NCBI GenBank assembly: GCA_003486385.1
Contig: DNFT01000121.1
Span: 1-40,559, forward strand
Direction: 5' to 3'
Length of the DNA stretch: 40,559 bases
Source: Eubacterium sp.
Lineage (GTDB): Bacteria > Bacillota > Clostridia > Lachnospirales > Lachnospiraceae
Of the stretch, positions 34,393 through 40,559 are shown piece after piece; positions within the stretch are counted from its first letter, which is position 1, and each line of letters opens with the position of its first letter. Position numbers and translations under genes: made by a program. The notes beneath the pieces are model-generated. The model had not been told where the DNA came from, ran no database searches, and saw nothing but the letters and a program-made list of their open reading frames with translations.

Positions 34393-34430
34393 AAAAAATC
34401 GAAATAAAAATCATTTTATTTCGATTTTTT
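34393..34430. terminator. Terminator between the permease and binding-protein genes
   Basis: A perfect 17-bp inverted repeat (34393-34409 and 34414-34430) with a 4-nt loop ends in six T residues and begins with six A residues, so it may act in both directions. The stem is AT-rich, so some read-through is likely. Confidence 0.75.
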
Positions 34431-34431
34431 A

Positions 34432-34469
34432 TTGACAAAGGATTGCCTAAGGTAGTACGATAACTACCT
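34432..34469 (+). promoter_or_regulatory. Promoter with overlapping inverted repeat, upstream of the binding-protein gene
   Basis: TTGACA at 34432-34437 and TACGAT at 34456-34461 are 18 nt apart. A 7-bp inverted repeat (AGGTAGT at 34450-34456, ACTACCT at 34463-34469, 6-nt spacer) overlaps the -10 and could be an operator for a sugar-responsive regulator. No regulator gene is adjacent. Confidence 0.6.
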
Positions 34470-34525
34470 GTGAAGCAATAGATGGACAGCATAGCTGTCC
34501 GTACACAAAAAGGAGAGAAAAAGAA

Positions 34526-35857
34526 ATGAAACTCAAGAAAGGTCTTGCTGTAGCACTTACAGCAACAATGGCATTCGGTACACTTACAGGATGCAGCAAC
34601 AATGGCAGTAATAACGAGACAACAACTAACGGCACAACACAGTCTGAGACAACCTCAGTAGCAGAGTCAACATCTGCAACAGAAAGTTCCGCAGCTGTAA
34701 ACGATGGCAGTATCCAGTCTTGTACAATCGAGTTCTGGCATGCAATGAACAACAAGCAGGAGGAAGAGCTCACAGCTCTCACTAACAAGTTCAATGAGAC
34801 AAATGAGTATGGTATCACAGTTAACCTTACAAATCAGGGTGCATACTCGGATTTAAGCTCCAAGCTTACAGCTAACGCTGCTGCTGACACACTTCCTGAT
34901 CTTGCACAGGCATACAATAACTGGTTATCAGCTTACTCAGATAAGCTTGTTCACCTTGACGATTTCGTAGCTAATGATTTTGACAACTGGGATGATATCG
35001 TAGCCGGTTACAGAGATGAGAACAGCCAGTTCGGATTTATCAGCGGTGTTCCATTCAACAAGAGTACTTATGTTCTTTTCTATAACAAGACTTTGTTCGA
35101 TGAGCTTGACTTAACAGCTCCTCTTACCTGGAATGAGCTTCTTGAGCAGGCTAAGATAATCAAGGAGGAGAAGGGCATAGAGACTATCGGCTGGGATGAC
35201 CTTGCCGGAATGTTCCAGGCTATGCTTGCCCAGAACGGATGCGGTTACATTGATGAGAACGGTGCATTATTCGACAATGAGAAGGGTCTTGAGACTGTAG
35301 AGTTCATCATGAACCTTTACAACAATGGTTATGCACGTCTTGTCGGTGAGGATAAGTACTTCTCCAACGTAATCAGCAACCAGTTAATCGCTTCCTACGT
35401 TGGTTCATCAACAGGTGCTTCCTACATCACAGCCGATGGCTGGGAGCTTGGTGTTGCTCCACTTGTAAGCAATACAGAGATGGCAGCTAACGCAGCAGGT
35501 ACTAACATTGTTATGTTCTCACAGGATGCCAACAAGCAGAAGGCAGCTTGGGAGTACCTCAAGTTCTTAACAAGCGCTGATGCGACAACAGAGTGGGCTA
35601 TGACAACAGGCTACCTTCCTGTAAGAACATCCGCTTATGAGTCTGAGACATATCAGCAGTTCATGGCAACTGACCCTACATCTGTAGCAGCTTACTCACA
35701 GTCTGCTTACTTCATCAGCCAGCCTGCATTCGAGGGCAGCTATGATGTAATGAAAGCTATCAGCAACACATTGGAGGAGCAGATTCTCAATGAGGCTGAC
35801 GCACAGACTACACTTGATGCTTTAGTAAAGGCAGTAAACGATATTCTTCAGAAGTAA
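34526..35857 (+). CDS. Extracellular solute-binding protein (family 1 sugar-binding lipoprotein)
   Basis: A secreted substrate-binding lipoprotein of the ABC importer. The signal peptide ends at the lipobox LTGC (cysteine about residue 23), followed by a flexible linker rich in Ser, Thr and Asn (NNGSNN, then TTNGT). The mature domain begins with CTIEFWHAMNNKQEEELTAL, a pattern of family 1 binding proteins for malto-oligosaccharides or glycerol-3-phosphate-like solutes; the substrate cannot be decided. The 443 residues are normal. The ATG has AAAGGAGAG upstream. The gene has its own promoter, which would allow more binding protein than permease. Confidence 0.95.
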   Translation: MKLKKGLAVALTATMAFGTLTGCSNNGSNNETTTNGTTQSETTSVAESTSATESSAAVNDGSIQSCTIEFWHAMNNKQEEELTALTNKFNETNEYGITVNLTNQGAYSDLSSKLTANAAADTLPDLAQAYNNWLSAYSDKLVHLDDFVANDFDNWDDIVAGYRDENSQFGFISGVPFNKSTYVLFYNKTLFDELDLTAPLTWNELLEQAKIIKEEKGIETIGWDDLAGMFQAMLAQNGCGYIDENGALFDNEKGLETVEFIMNLYNNGYARLVGEDKYFSNVISNQLIASYVGSSTGASYITADGWELGVAPLVSNTEMAANAAGTNIVMFSQDANKQKAAWEYLKFLTSADATTEWAMTTGYLPVRTSAYESETYQQFMATDPTSVAAYSQSAYFISQPAFEGSYDVMKAISNTLEEQILNEADAQTTLDALVKAVNDILQK

Positions 35858-35880
35858 GTTAAGATTTATTCTGAAACCGG

Positions 35881-35915
35881 AAGAGGGTGTCCGTATGGAT
35901 GCCCTCTTATTTTTT
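35881..35915 (+). terminator. Rho-independent terminator of the binding-protein gene
   Basis: A 12-bp stem (AAGAGGGTGTCC with GGATGCCCTCTT; two G-U pairs) around a 4-nt loop is followed by a run of T residues to 35915. Confidence 0.9.
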
Positions 35916-35992
35916 ATATAAGCAGGAGGTTCTGTTGGAGCTCCCTGTTTTTATATGTTATCTGTAATCGAAATAAGTATTCAAAATATGCA

Positions 35993-36021
35993 TTTACAAA
36001 ACATGCTATCTATGTTAAAAT
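35993..36021 (+). promoter_or_regulatory. Candidate promoter of the metallo-hydrolase gene
   Basis: TTTACA at 35993-35998 and TAAAAT at 36016-36021 are 17 nt apart, about 36 nt before the start codon. Confidence 0.5.
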
Positions 36022-36057
36022 AATATACTATTTTGAAATATATGGAGGTTATGGAAG

Positions 36058-37440
36058 ATGACAAAAATATCATTTTTTAATGGTTTAAAGGAAATCGGTG
36101 GTACATTCGTTGCGATAGAGACAGAGAGCACCAAGTGCATGTTCGACTTCGGATTTGCAGTTGCAGGACGCATGGACGCAAAAATCCGCAAAAGAAAGGA
36201 TGATTTTGCCGTAGACTATATTCGTCTTGGCATGCTCACACCTGCCGACGGAATCTATGACAAATATACTGCCGAAAAGACCGGCCTTGTGCCTTACGGC
36301 GAACTTGGCAAGGAATGTTTTTTTGTGATTTCCCATATGCACATTGACCACATGGGAGGTCTTGGATGTCTCCATCCTGATATTCCCGTATACATGAGCA
36401 CCGATTCACTCAGATTATACCGTCAGCTTGCCAAGAACGGTGACGTTGAGCACAGAGAGCACCCTAACTGCATTGGAGTTGACTACGGTGCTGAGTTCAC
36501 TGTCGGCGACATTACGGTAAAGTGTGTTCCTGTCGACCACGATGTAGTCGGCGCATGCGGTTTCTTAATCACAACACCTGACGGAAATGTATGCTACACA
36601 GGAGATTACCGCTTTCACGGCTTCCATCCGTCATATTCCGAGGAGTTCGGAAAGACCTGCCACGGAGCAGATGTGGTAATCACAGAGGGCGTTACCGCAA
36701 GCTTCGAGGATATCGACATGCTCTCACTTGAGAAGCCAGCCGAGCCTGACAGAACAGAGGAGGGCTTACAGGAAGAGCTTCATGCTGCAGCCCAAGAGGA
36801 TAATGGTCTTATAGTTGTAAATCCGTACAACAGAAATGTTGAGCGCGTACACCGCATGATTAATACCTTTAAGAACAGCGGAAGAACTCTTGTACTTGAC
36901 CCTGTACAGGCAGACTATGTGGCTGCATTCTATCCTGAGGATGAGATTGCCGTATACGAGCAGACCTACAACGAGGCATGCAGCGACAGCTCCGTTGTCA
37001 CAGAGAACAAGCCTAGAATCTGCCGCGAGGGTATCCCTGCGGGCTGGAAGACAGTAAGCCGCGAGGAGCTTCTTAAGAATCCTTCCAAGTATGCTCTCCA
37101 GCTTGACTATGCCGATATGTATGAGCTGACCGACTTAAAGGATGTGATATCAAGATACATCCACATGGACGGTGCACCTCTCGGAGCTTATGACCCTTCC
37201 TTTGCAAAGATGAAGGAATTCCTCGAGGTGTGCGGCATAGCTTATGATTACAAGGGACTTGGCGGCCATGCTAAGCCATATTATTTAAGAACAATGCTCG
37301 ACACGATAGCGCCTAAGACGCTCATTCCTCTTCACAGCTTCCGCCCGGAGCAGGTCAACACCGCAAAGGCAGGAACGCGTATTCTTCCTGAGTACGGAGA
37401 TGTGTATGAGCTTAAAGATGGAGTAGTGACGAAGCTATAA
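36058..37440 (+). CDS. MBL-fold metallo-hydrolase, beta-CASP/RNase J-like
   Basis: A metallo-beta-lactamase-fold hydrolase, most similar in layout to RNase J and other beta-CASP nucleases. The metal motif HMHIDH (H93, H95, D97, H98) is intact, with further ligands in VPVDHD (about H161) and YTGDYRFHG (D183). The C-terminal RMMBL-like part has GGHAKPYYLRTMLD and TLIPLHSFRPEQ. The start has ATGGAGGT upstream. At 460 residues it is shorter than RNase J (about 550) because it lacks the long C-terminal domain, so it may be a nuclease with another substrate. RNA cleavage is inferred, not shown. Confidence 0.85.
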   Translation: MTKISFFNGLKEIGGTFVAIETESTKCMFDFGFAVAGRMDAKIRKRKDDFAVDYIRLGMLTPADGIYDKYTAEKTGLVPYGELGKECFFVISHMHIDHMGGLGCLHPDIPVYMSTDSLRLYRQLAKNGDVEHREHPNCIGVDYGAEFTVGDITVKCVPVDHDVVGACGFLITTPDGNVCYTGDYRFHGFHPSYSEEFGKTCHGADVVITEGVTASFEDIDMLSLEKPAEPDRTEEGLQEELHAAAQEDNGLIVVNPYNRNVERVHRMINTFKNSGRTLVLDPVQADYVAAFYPEDEIAVYEQTYNEACSDSSVVTENKPRICREGIPAGWKTVSREELLKNPSKYALQLDYADMYELTDLKDVISRYIHMDGAPLGAYDPSFAKMKEFLEVCGIAYDYKGLGGHAKPYYLRTMLDTIAPKTLIPLHSFRPEQVNTAKAGTRILPEYGDVYELKDGVVTKL

Positions 37441-37445
37441 ATTGT

Positions 37446-37640
37446 TTGAGCACATGGTATGAAATAATTCGATATATGCTTTCAGACAGGTCTGTGGATA
37501 TTTACAATATTCACGGACTTGTTTTTTGTGCAATAGGAAGCTTCGTTCCTATTCCACAAAAAATTAAACTCATAAACAAGCGGATATTATATTTGTATCG
37601 GATGGTAAAGTATGTTAATATAAAACCAGTCACTCTATAG
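37446..37640 (+). CDS. Small ORF upstream of the HipA-like kinase (64 aa)
   Basis: I do not recognise it. It begins at a TTG with a weak ribosome binding site just after the metallo-hydrolase stop. It reads as a plausible short, partly helical protein (MSTWYEIIRYMLSDRSVDIY, then VPIPQKIKLINKRIL). The DNA is more AT-rich than its left neighbours. The promoter of the kinase gene lies inside its end, so the two can be expressed separately. It could be a partner of the kinase, as small proteins often are for HipA-type toxins, but there is no recognisable HipB or HipS motif. It could also be a remnant of another gene. Confidence 0.45.
   Translation: MSTWYEIIRYMLSDRSVDIYNIHGLVFCAIGSFVPIPQKIKLINKRILYLYRMVKYVNIKPVTL
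37593..37621 (+). promoter_or_regulatory. Promoter (extended -10) of the HipA-like gene
   Basis: TTGTAT at 37593-37598 and TAATAT at 37616-37621 are 17 nt apart, with TGT before the -10 as an extended element. It lies 40 nt before the kinase start codon. Confidence 0.6.
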
Positions 37641-37660
37641 CTGATTTTGAAGGAGGCTCT

Positions 37661-38857
37661 ATGTTACAAAGCAAAAAGTATATATTATATCATGGCACCA
37701 CTCCTGCTATGTTGTTGGAACTGGATGCTGATACAGGATATTTATTATCGTATAATATAATCAATAAAAAACATTCGCCATATATGTGTGAGGATAAAAA
37801 GGCTTTCAATAATTGGTGGGAAAGAAGAGCGGTCCCTAAGAACCAGAATAATTCACGAGTACTAATTAGTGGAAACACTAATATGGTATATATGATGAAT
37901 AATTTAAGTTTGTCATTGATTGACAATTATTGGATAAAGCCTGTGGATGACGATAATGACTATACATGGGAAAGCGTAAATCTATATGAGAATGATTTTG
38001 CAGAGGTCGATTTTTCATATGTTGATTTAGAAAATATAAGCCCATTTAAGCCAAGTGCCACTACACAGGGAGAGTTACAAAAAAGATGGATAATAAAAGA
38101 TGGAAAAAGATGCCTTGTTAAAGGGAATTATGGGAGCATGTACAGACAGAGTATTAACGAAGTGTTTGCAACTTTAGTTCATAAAGAACAAGGAAAAGAT
38201 GCCGTGGATTACAAATTAATACATCTTCCTACTACTATGGGTGAAGGGATAGGTTGTATCTCTGAAAACTTTACAAACATAGACTATGAATTTATTCCTG
38301 CTTACGATGTTACATTTATATCAGACAAGGATAATGGTAAATCTGTGTATCAAAAGTATATAGATGCGTGTGCAGCTTATGGTATTGACAGGGACACTAT
38401 GCAGGAGGCTATGGACTATATGGTTCTGTCAGATTTTTTATTTACGAATACTGACAGGCATTTATTAAATTTAGGTGTCTTACGGGATGTAAAAACCTTG
38501 CAATTTGTTAAGCCTGCACCTCTATTTGATACCGGAAACTCAATGTTCTATAATGGTATCTATAATAAAGATACAATTACGAATATTCCATTAACATCTT
38601 TCTATAAAACAGAGGAGAAAATGTTAGACCAGGTGTTTAATAGGAAGGCTCTGAATCTCGAACTGCTGCCAAGTGTATCAAAGATAAGAGCACTATACAG
38701 CGAAGATCCTTATTCGGTAGTATATTTGGATAATATGTTAGAAGGATATGAAAAGAAAATAGAGATGTTAGACGCTTTTCAAAGAGGATTATCAATCAAT
38801 CCGAGAAGTGGTAAATATTATGCGAATGTTGTGGTTGAAGAGTTGCATGGAGAATAA
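37661..38857 (+). CDS. HipA-domain serine/threonine kinase-like protein
   Basis: The protein belongs to the HipA-related kinases (PI3/4-kinase-like fold). Residues about 1-135 form an N-terminal domain with the family signature AFNNWWERRAVPKNQN. The kinase part has the nucleotide-binding lysine and loop CLVKGNYGSMYR (K154), a conserved NE (about E167), the catalytic loop NTDRHLLNLG (D265, H267, N270) and the metal-binding Asp LFDTGNS (D290). All key residues are intact, so it is probably active. By family such kinases can phosphorylate tRNA synthetases or other proteins. It differs in length and N-terminus from E. coli HipA (398 versus about 440 residues). AAGGAGG lies before its ATG. Toxin activity is inference. 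Confidence 0.8.
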   Translation: MLQSKKYILYHGTTPAMLLELDADTGYLLSYNIINKKHSPYMCEDKKAFNNWWERRAVPKNQNNSRVLISGNTNMVYMMNNLSLSLIDNYWIKPVDDDNDYTWESVNLYENDFAEVDFSYVDLENISPFKPSATTQGELQKRWIIKDGKRCLVKGNYGSMYRQSINEVFATLVHKEQGKDAVDYKLIHLPTTMGEGIGCISENFTNIDYEFIPAYDVTFISDKDNGKSVYQKYIDACAAYGIDRDTMQEAMDYMVLSDFLFTNTDRHLLNLGVLRDVKTLQFVKPAPLFDTGNSMFYNGIYNKDTITNIPLTSFYKTEEKMLDQVFNRKALNLELLPSVSKIRALYSEDPYSVVYLDNMLEGYEKKIEMLDAFQRGLSINPRSGKYYANVVVEELHGE

Positions 38858-38952
38858 TTATCTGTCAATCGCGCTCAACAATTATGAGGGTTCTTGAGTG
38901 GGAAAGTAAAAGACAGTCCAACAAACCTGTGGCTGAATTGATAAAATCATAA
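38847..38952 (+). pseudogene. Possible small ORF downstream of the kinase, disrupted by a frameshift
   Basis: An ATG at 38847 overlaps the end of the kinase gene and reads MENNYLSIALNNYEGS, then stops at about 38897. In the next frame, beginning about 38884, a continuous peptide-like reading RVLEWESKRQSNKPVAELIKS runs to the stop at 38950-38952. The two join into a plausible short protein of about 36 residues if one T is removed near 38891-38893. This could be a decayed gene, a sequencing error, a programmed frameshift, or chance. I have no homologue in mind. Confidence 0.3.
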
Positions 38953-38974
38953 TAATTTAATGAGGTACTGTTAT

Positions 38975-39463
38975 ATGTTACTTTTATTACAAATCGCACT
39001 GTACTGTCTGCTGTATATTTTACTTGTAAAGCTCGCGGTAAAGAACGACGGGATTAATTGTCTGTTTTTCTATCCGAAGGAATACATCGACGAGGCTCAA
39101 AAGCGCGGAATTGCCGATAAAGCTGCCGTGATGAAGAAGGGCAAGCGGTTCATGATATCGTTCTGCATCATCATATTTGCCGTTCTGATTCTCATTATCT
39201 CGCTCTGGAATCACATCACGGATTTTAAGACCGCATACATACAATCGGCTCTCCTTCTCGTAGTCATGAACTGGTTCGACGGTCTTGTGATTGACAGACT
39301 TTGGGTAGGGCACAGCAAAATCTGGCGTATCAAGGGCATGGAGGGCATTCCATACGTCAAGTCATGGAAAATGGTGCTCACCAAACGCGGTGCTGCCACG
39401 GTGCTTTATCTTGTTGTTGCGGCAGCGACGGCAGGTATTGTGGTGCTGATTGGGAGGATTTGA
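38975..39463 (+). CDS. Uncharacterised membrane protein (162 aa)
   Basis: I do not recognise a named family. It has about four hydrophobic stretches: a very hydrophobic N-terminus (LLLLQIALYCLLYILLVKLA), then about 67-84, about 95-110 and a C-terminal AATVLYLVVAAATAGIVVLI. The segment between the first and second is soluble and charged. The ATG at 38975 is chosen because TGAGGT lies 9 nt upstream; the ATG at 38960 would overlap that site. It ends directly before a ribosome binding site for the next, intron-interrupted reading frame, so the two were probably adjacent in an operon. Confidence 0.75.
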   Translation: MLLLLQIALYCLLYILLVKLAVKNDGINCLFFYPKEYIDEAQKRGIADKAAVMKKGKRFMISFCIIIFAVLILIISLWNHITDFKTAYIQSALLLVVMNWFDGLVIDRLWVGHSKIWRIKGMEGIPYVKSWKMVLTKRGAATVLYLVVAAATAGIVVLIGRI

Positions 39464-39465
39464 AA

Positions 39466-39485
39466 ATGGTTAATAAATCGGAATT
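39466..39485 (+). pseudogene. 5' start of the gene interrupted by the group II intron
   Basis: An ATG at 39466 has GGGAGG 8 nt upstream and begins MVNKSE. After 20 nt the coding sequence is broken by the intron at 39486. The downstream partner is probably the AlbA_2-type fragment that begins near 40060, whose own N-terminus is missing. Confidence 0.5.
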
Positions 39486-40059
39486 GTGCGCCCAGACAAG
39501 GGCGAGTAGTCTAGCAGGTGGAATGCCTGTCTGGTAAGGTCTAACCAACCGCCAGTAGCGAGTCTTGGGTGACTGCCAGTAATGGTAGTTGCTAAGCGTA
39601 GACAGCGAGAAAATAGAGAGTGTGATTGAGCCTCGAAATTTTGACATTTAGAAGGCTGACGTTCTAATTTCGACGGAAAGCAATACAAATCAATTCGCAT
39701 TGGTGAGAAATGGTTTGCTTCTGCGGGGTCAAAGAGCACTTTATGTTTTACATTGTGACTATTCAGTCAACTGGGGAGAGCCTATTGTTTCTTGCCATTG
39801 CAAGTATGGCAAACAACTGCAAAACAGGAGAATGCCAAAAGAATAGTAGGCAGTCGGATAGATTCATAGTACTGAAGAAGTTGGGTAATGCCAATGGAGG
39901 AAAGGGAGCTACATAATAATGGTCTTTCTGAGGACACATCAACCGTACTCAGGGACGGGGGTATTGATGGAAACAAAATTGGAAAGAATAGCAGAAATAT
40001 CGGCAAGCTCGCCGAGACCAGAGTTCACAGCGTTGTATCATCTAATCAATAAAGAAATG
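39486..40059 (+). mobile_element. 3'-truncated group II intron (5' ribozyme part and maturase start)
   Basis: The 5' end GTGCGCCCAGACAAGG matches the conserved group II intron start (GUGYG). A 7-bp stem CCAGACA/TGTCTGG (39492-39498, 39528-39534) follows, as in domain I. The next roughly 450 nt hold no convincing protein and look like structured RNA domains I-III and the start of domain IV. The text TTTCTGAGGACACATCAACC before the maturase start is typical of these introns. The maturase reading frame starts at 39967 with METKLERIAEIS and stays recognisable to about 40059 (HLINKEM), after which the sequence changes to an unrelated gene. Domains V-VI and the 3' splice site are absent from the window. 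Confidence 0.9.
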
Positions 40060-40559
40060 TTTGGATTGGATGTGCTGAATCAGGATACTATAAAAGGTTA
40101 TAGAATTATTTTTGAACAACTCCATAGTGGACATCCGTGGAATGCTTTGGAAAATGATGAGTTCCTTATGAAATTAAGAGCAGCAGCAAAGAATAAGAAT
40201 GGTACATTATCTCCAACGATAGCAGGACTTTTATTCTTTGGAGAGGCTTATCATATTACGGAAGTTTTCCCAAATTACTTTCTGGATTATCGTGAGGAAT
40301 GTGATGATAAGGCAGTGCGCTGGTTATTCCGCACACATTCTAACGAAGGTGATTGGAGCGGTAATATATATGACTTTTTCTGCAAGGTACGTACCAGAAT
40401 GGACGATGATGTAGCGGTTCCATTTGCAAATAGACGAAATGGATATCGGGTAGACAGAGTAGATGTGCATGATGCATTGGAAGAAGCATTGGCAAATGCA
40501 CTGGCACATGCCAATTATTATGGTAGACGAGGAATCCTTGTAGTAAAGAAGGGTAAGGA
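39967..40559 (+). CDS. Chimeric ORF: maturase N-terminus fused in frame to AlbA_2/ATPase-type regulator (runs off the window)
   Basis: The frame stays open from the ATG at 39967 to the end of the window, 197 residues. The first 31 (METKLERIAEIS to LINKEM) are the start of a group II intron maturase/reverse transcriptase. From about residue 32 the protein is the middle of an AlbA_2-type (Schlafen-like/RecG-like) regulator: FGLDVLNQDTIKGYR, then LSPTIAGLLFFGEAY, then NYFLDYREE, GDWSGNIYDFF and the ATPase-like ALEEALANALAHANYYGRRG. The N-terminal AlbA_2 domain itself is missing. A functional protein seems unlikely. Confidence 0.82.
   Translation, partial: METKLERIAEISASSPRPEFTALYHLINKEMFGLDVLNQDTIKGYRIIFEQLHSGHPWNALENDEFLMKLRAAAKNKNGTLSPTIAGLLFFGEAYHITEVFPNYFLDYREECDDKAVRWLFRTHSNEGDWSGNIYDFFCKVRTRMDDDVAVPFANRRNGYRVDRVDVHDALEEALANALAHANYYGRRGILVVKKGK
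40060..40559 (+). pseudogene. 3' part of an AlbA_2 domain-containing regulator gene
   Basis: This is the non-intron part of the chimeric ORF. Its sequence fits the central and ATPase-like region (HATPase_c_4-type) of putative transcriptional regulators that carry an N-terminal AlbA_2 domain. Roughly 150-200 N-terminal residues expected in an intact copy are absent, and the 3' end lies outside the window. Together with the start at 39466 it looks like the remains of one gene. Confidence 0.7.

Noticed and set aside
39470..40006. Several short ORFs on both strands inside the group II intron
   Set aside because: They lie in the structured ribozyme part (domains I-IV) and have no protein character; the only supported coding start there is the maturase ATG at 39967.

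Overview
The window looks like a piece of chromosome from a Gram-positive, low-to-moderate GC Clostridia, most likely family Lachnospiraceae. The reasons are the strong GGAGG-type ribosome binding sites, sporulation-associated genes (GerW/YtfJ and YlbJ homologues), the Firmicutes-type neighbourhood rpmB - asp23-like - yloV - recG - rsmD - coaD - ylbJ, a HisZ/short-HisG histidine pathway, RecU, and MsmX/UgpC-type sugar import. The genus cannot be fixed from the sequence alone. Almost everything from 1 to 37.4 kb is compact, mostly plus-strand housekeeping DNA.

Layout. 0.1-6.0 kb: a Fur-family regulator, lysA (diaminopimelate decarboxylase), two unrecognised genes, a DUF2953 membrane protein, a GerW-type sporulation protein and a SanA/YdcF-type membrane protein, closed by a strong terminator. 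6.1-13.4 kb: a tiny membrane protein, rpmB on the minus strand, then the divergent block asp23-like, yloV, recG, a histidine phosphatase, rsmD, coaD and a coiled-coil protein. 13.4-14.4 kb: ylbJ on the minus strand. 14.6-24.4 kb: pepD and a long co-directional run of RNA-modification and metabolic genes (small alarmone synthetase, an RsmF-like methyltransferase, RsuA-type and RluD-type pseudouridine synthases, a HAD phosphatase, a YgiQ radical SAM protein, an SDR, a membrane protein), interrupted by a 62-bp near-perfect palindrome. RecU follows at 24.5-25.0 kb.

25.0-31.4 kb is a histidine operon, hisZ-hisG-hisD-hisB-hisIE, with a good promoter, followed closely by an RNase G-like gene. The HisIE protein carries an extra degenerate HisF/HisA-like N-terminal half. 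hisA, hisF, hisH and hisC are not in the window. 31.4-35.9 kb is a complete sugar-type ABC importer (ATPase, two permeases, lipoprotein). A 19-bp tandem repeat, a perfect 17-bp-stem terminator and a second promoter separate the permeases from the binding protein. A beta-CASP-like metallo-hydrolase follows at 36.1-37.4 kb.

From 37.4 kb to the end the DNA looks accessory: an AT-rich island with a HipA-like kinase flanked by a small ORF upstream and an apparently frameshifted small ORF downstream, then a small membrane protein, then a group II intron. Only the 5' part of the intron is present (39486 to about 40059). It starts 20 nt into a reading frame that has its own ribosome binding site, and its maturase start codon runs in frame into the middle of an AlbA_2/ATPase-type regulator gene that leaves the window. 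The simplest reading is an intron insertion followed by one deletion that removed the rest of the intron and the 5' part of the host gene.
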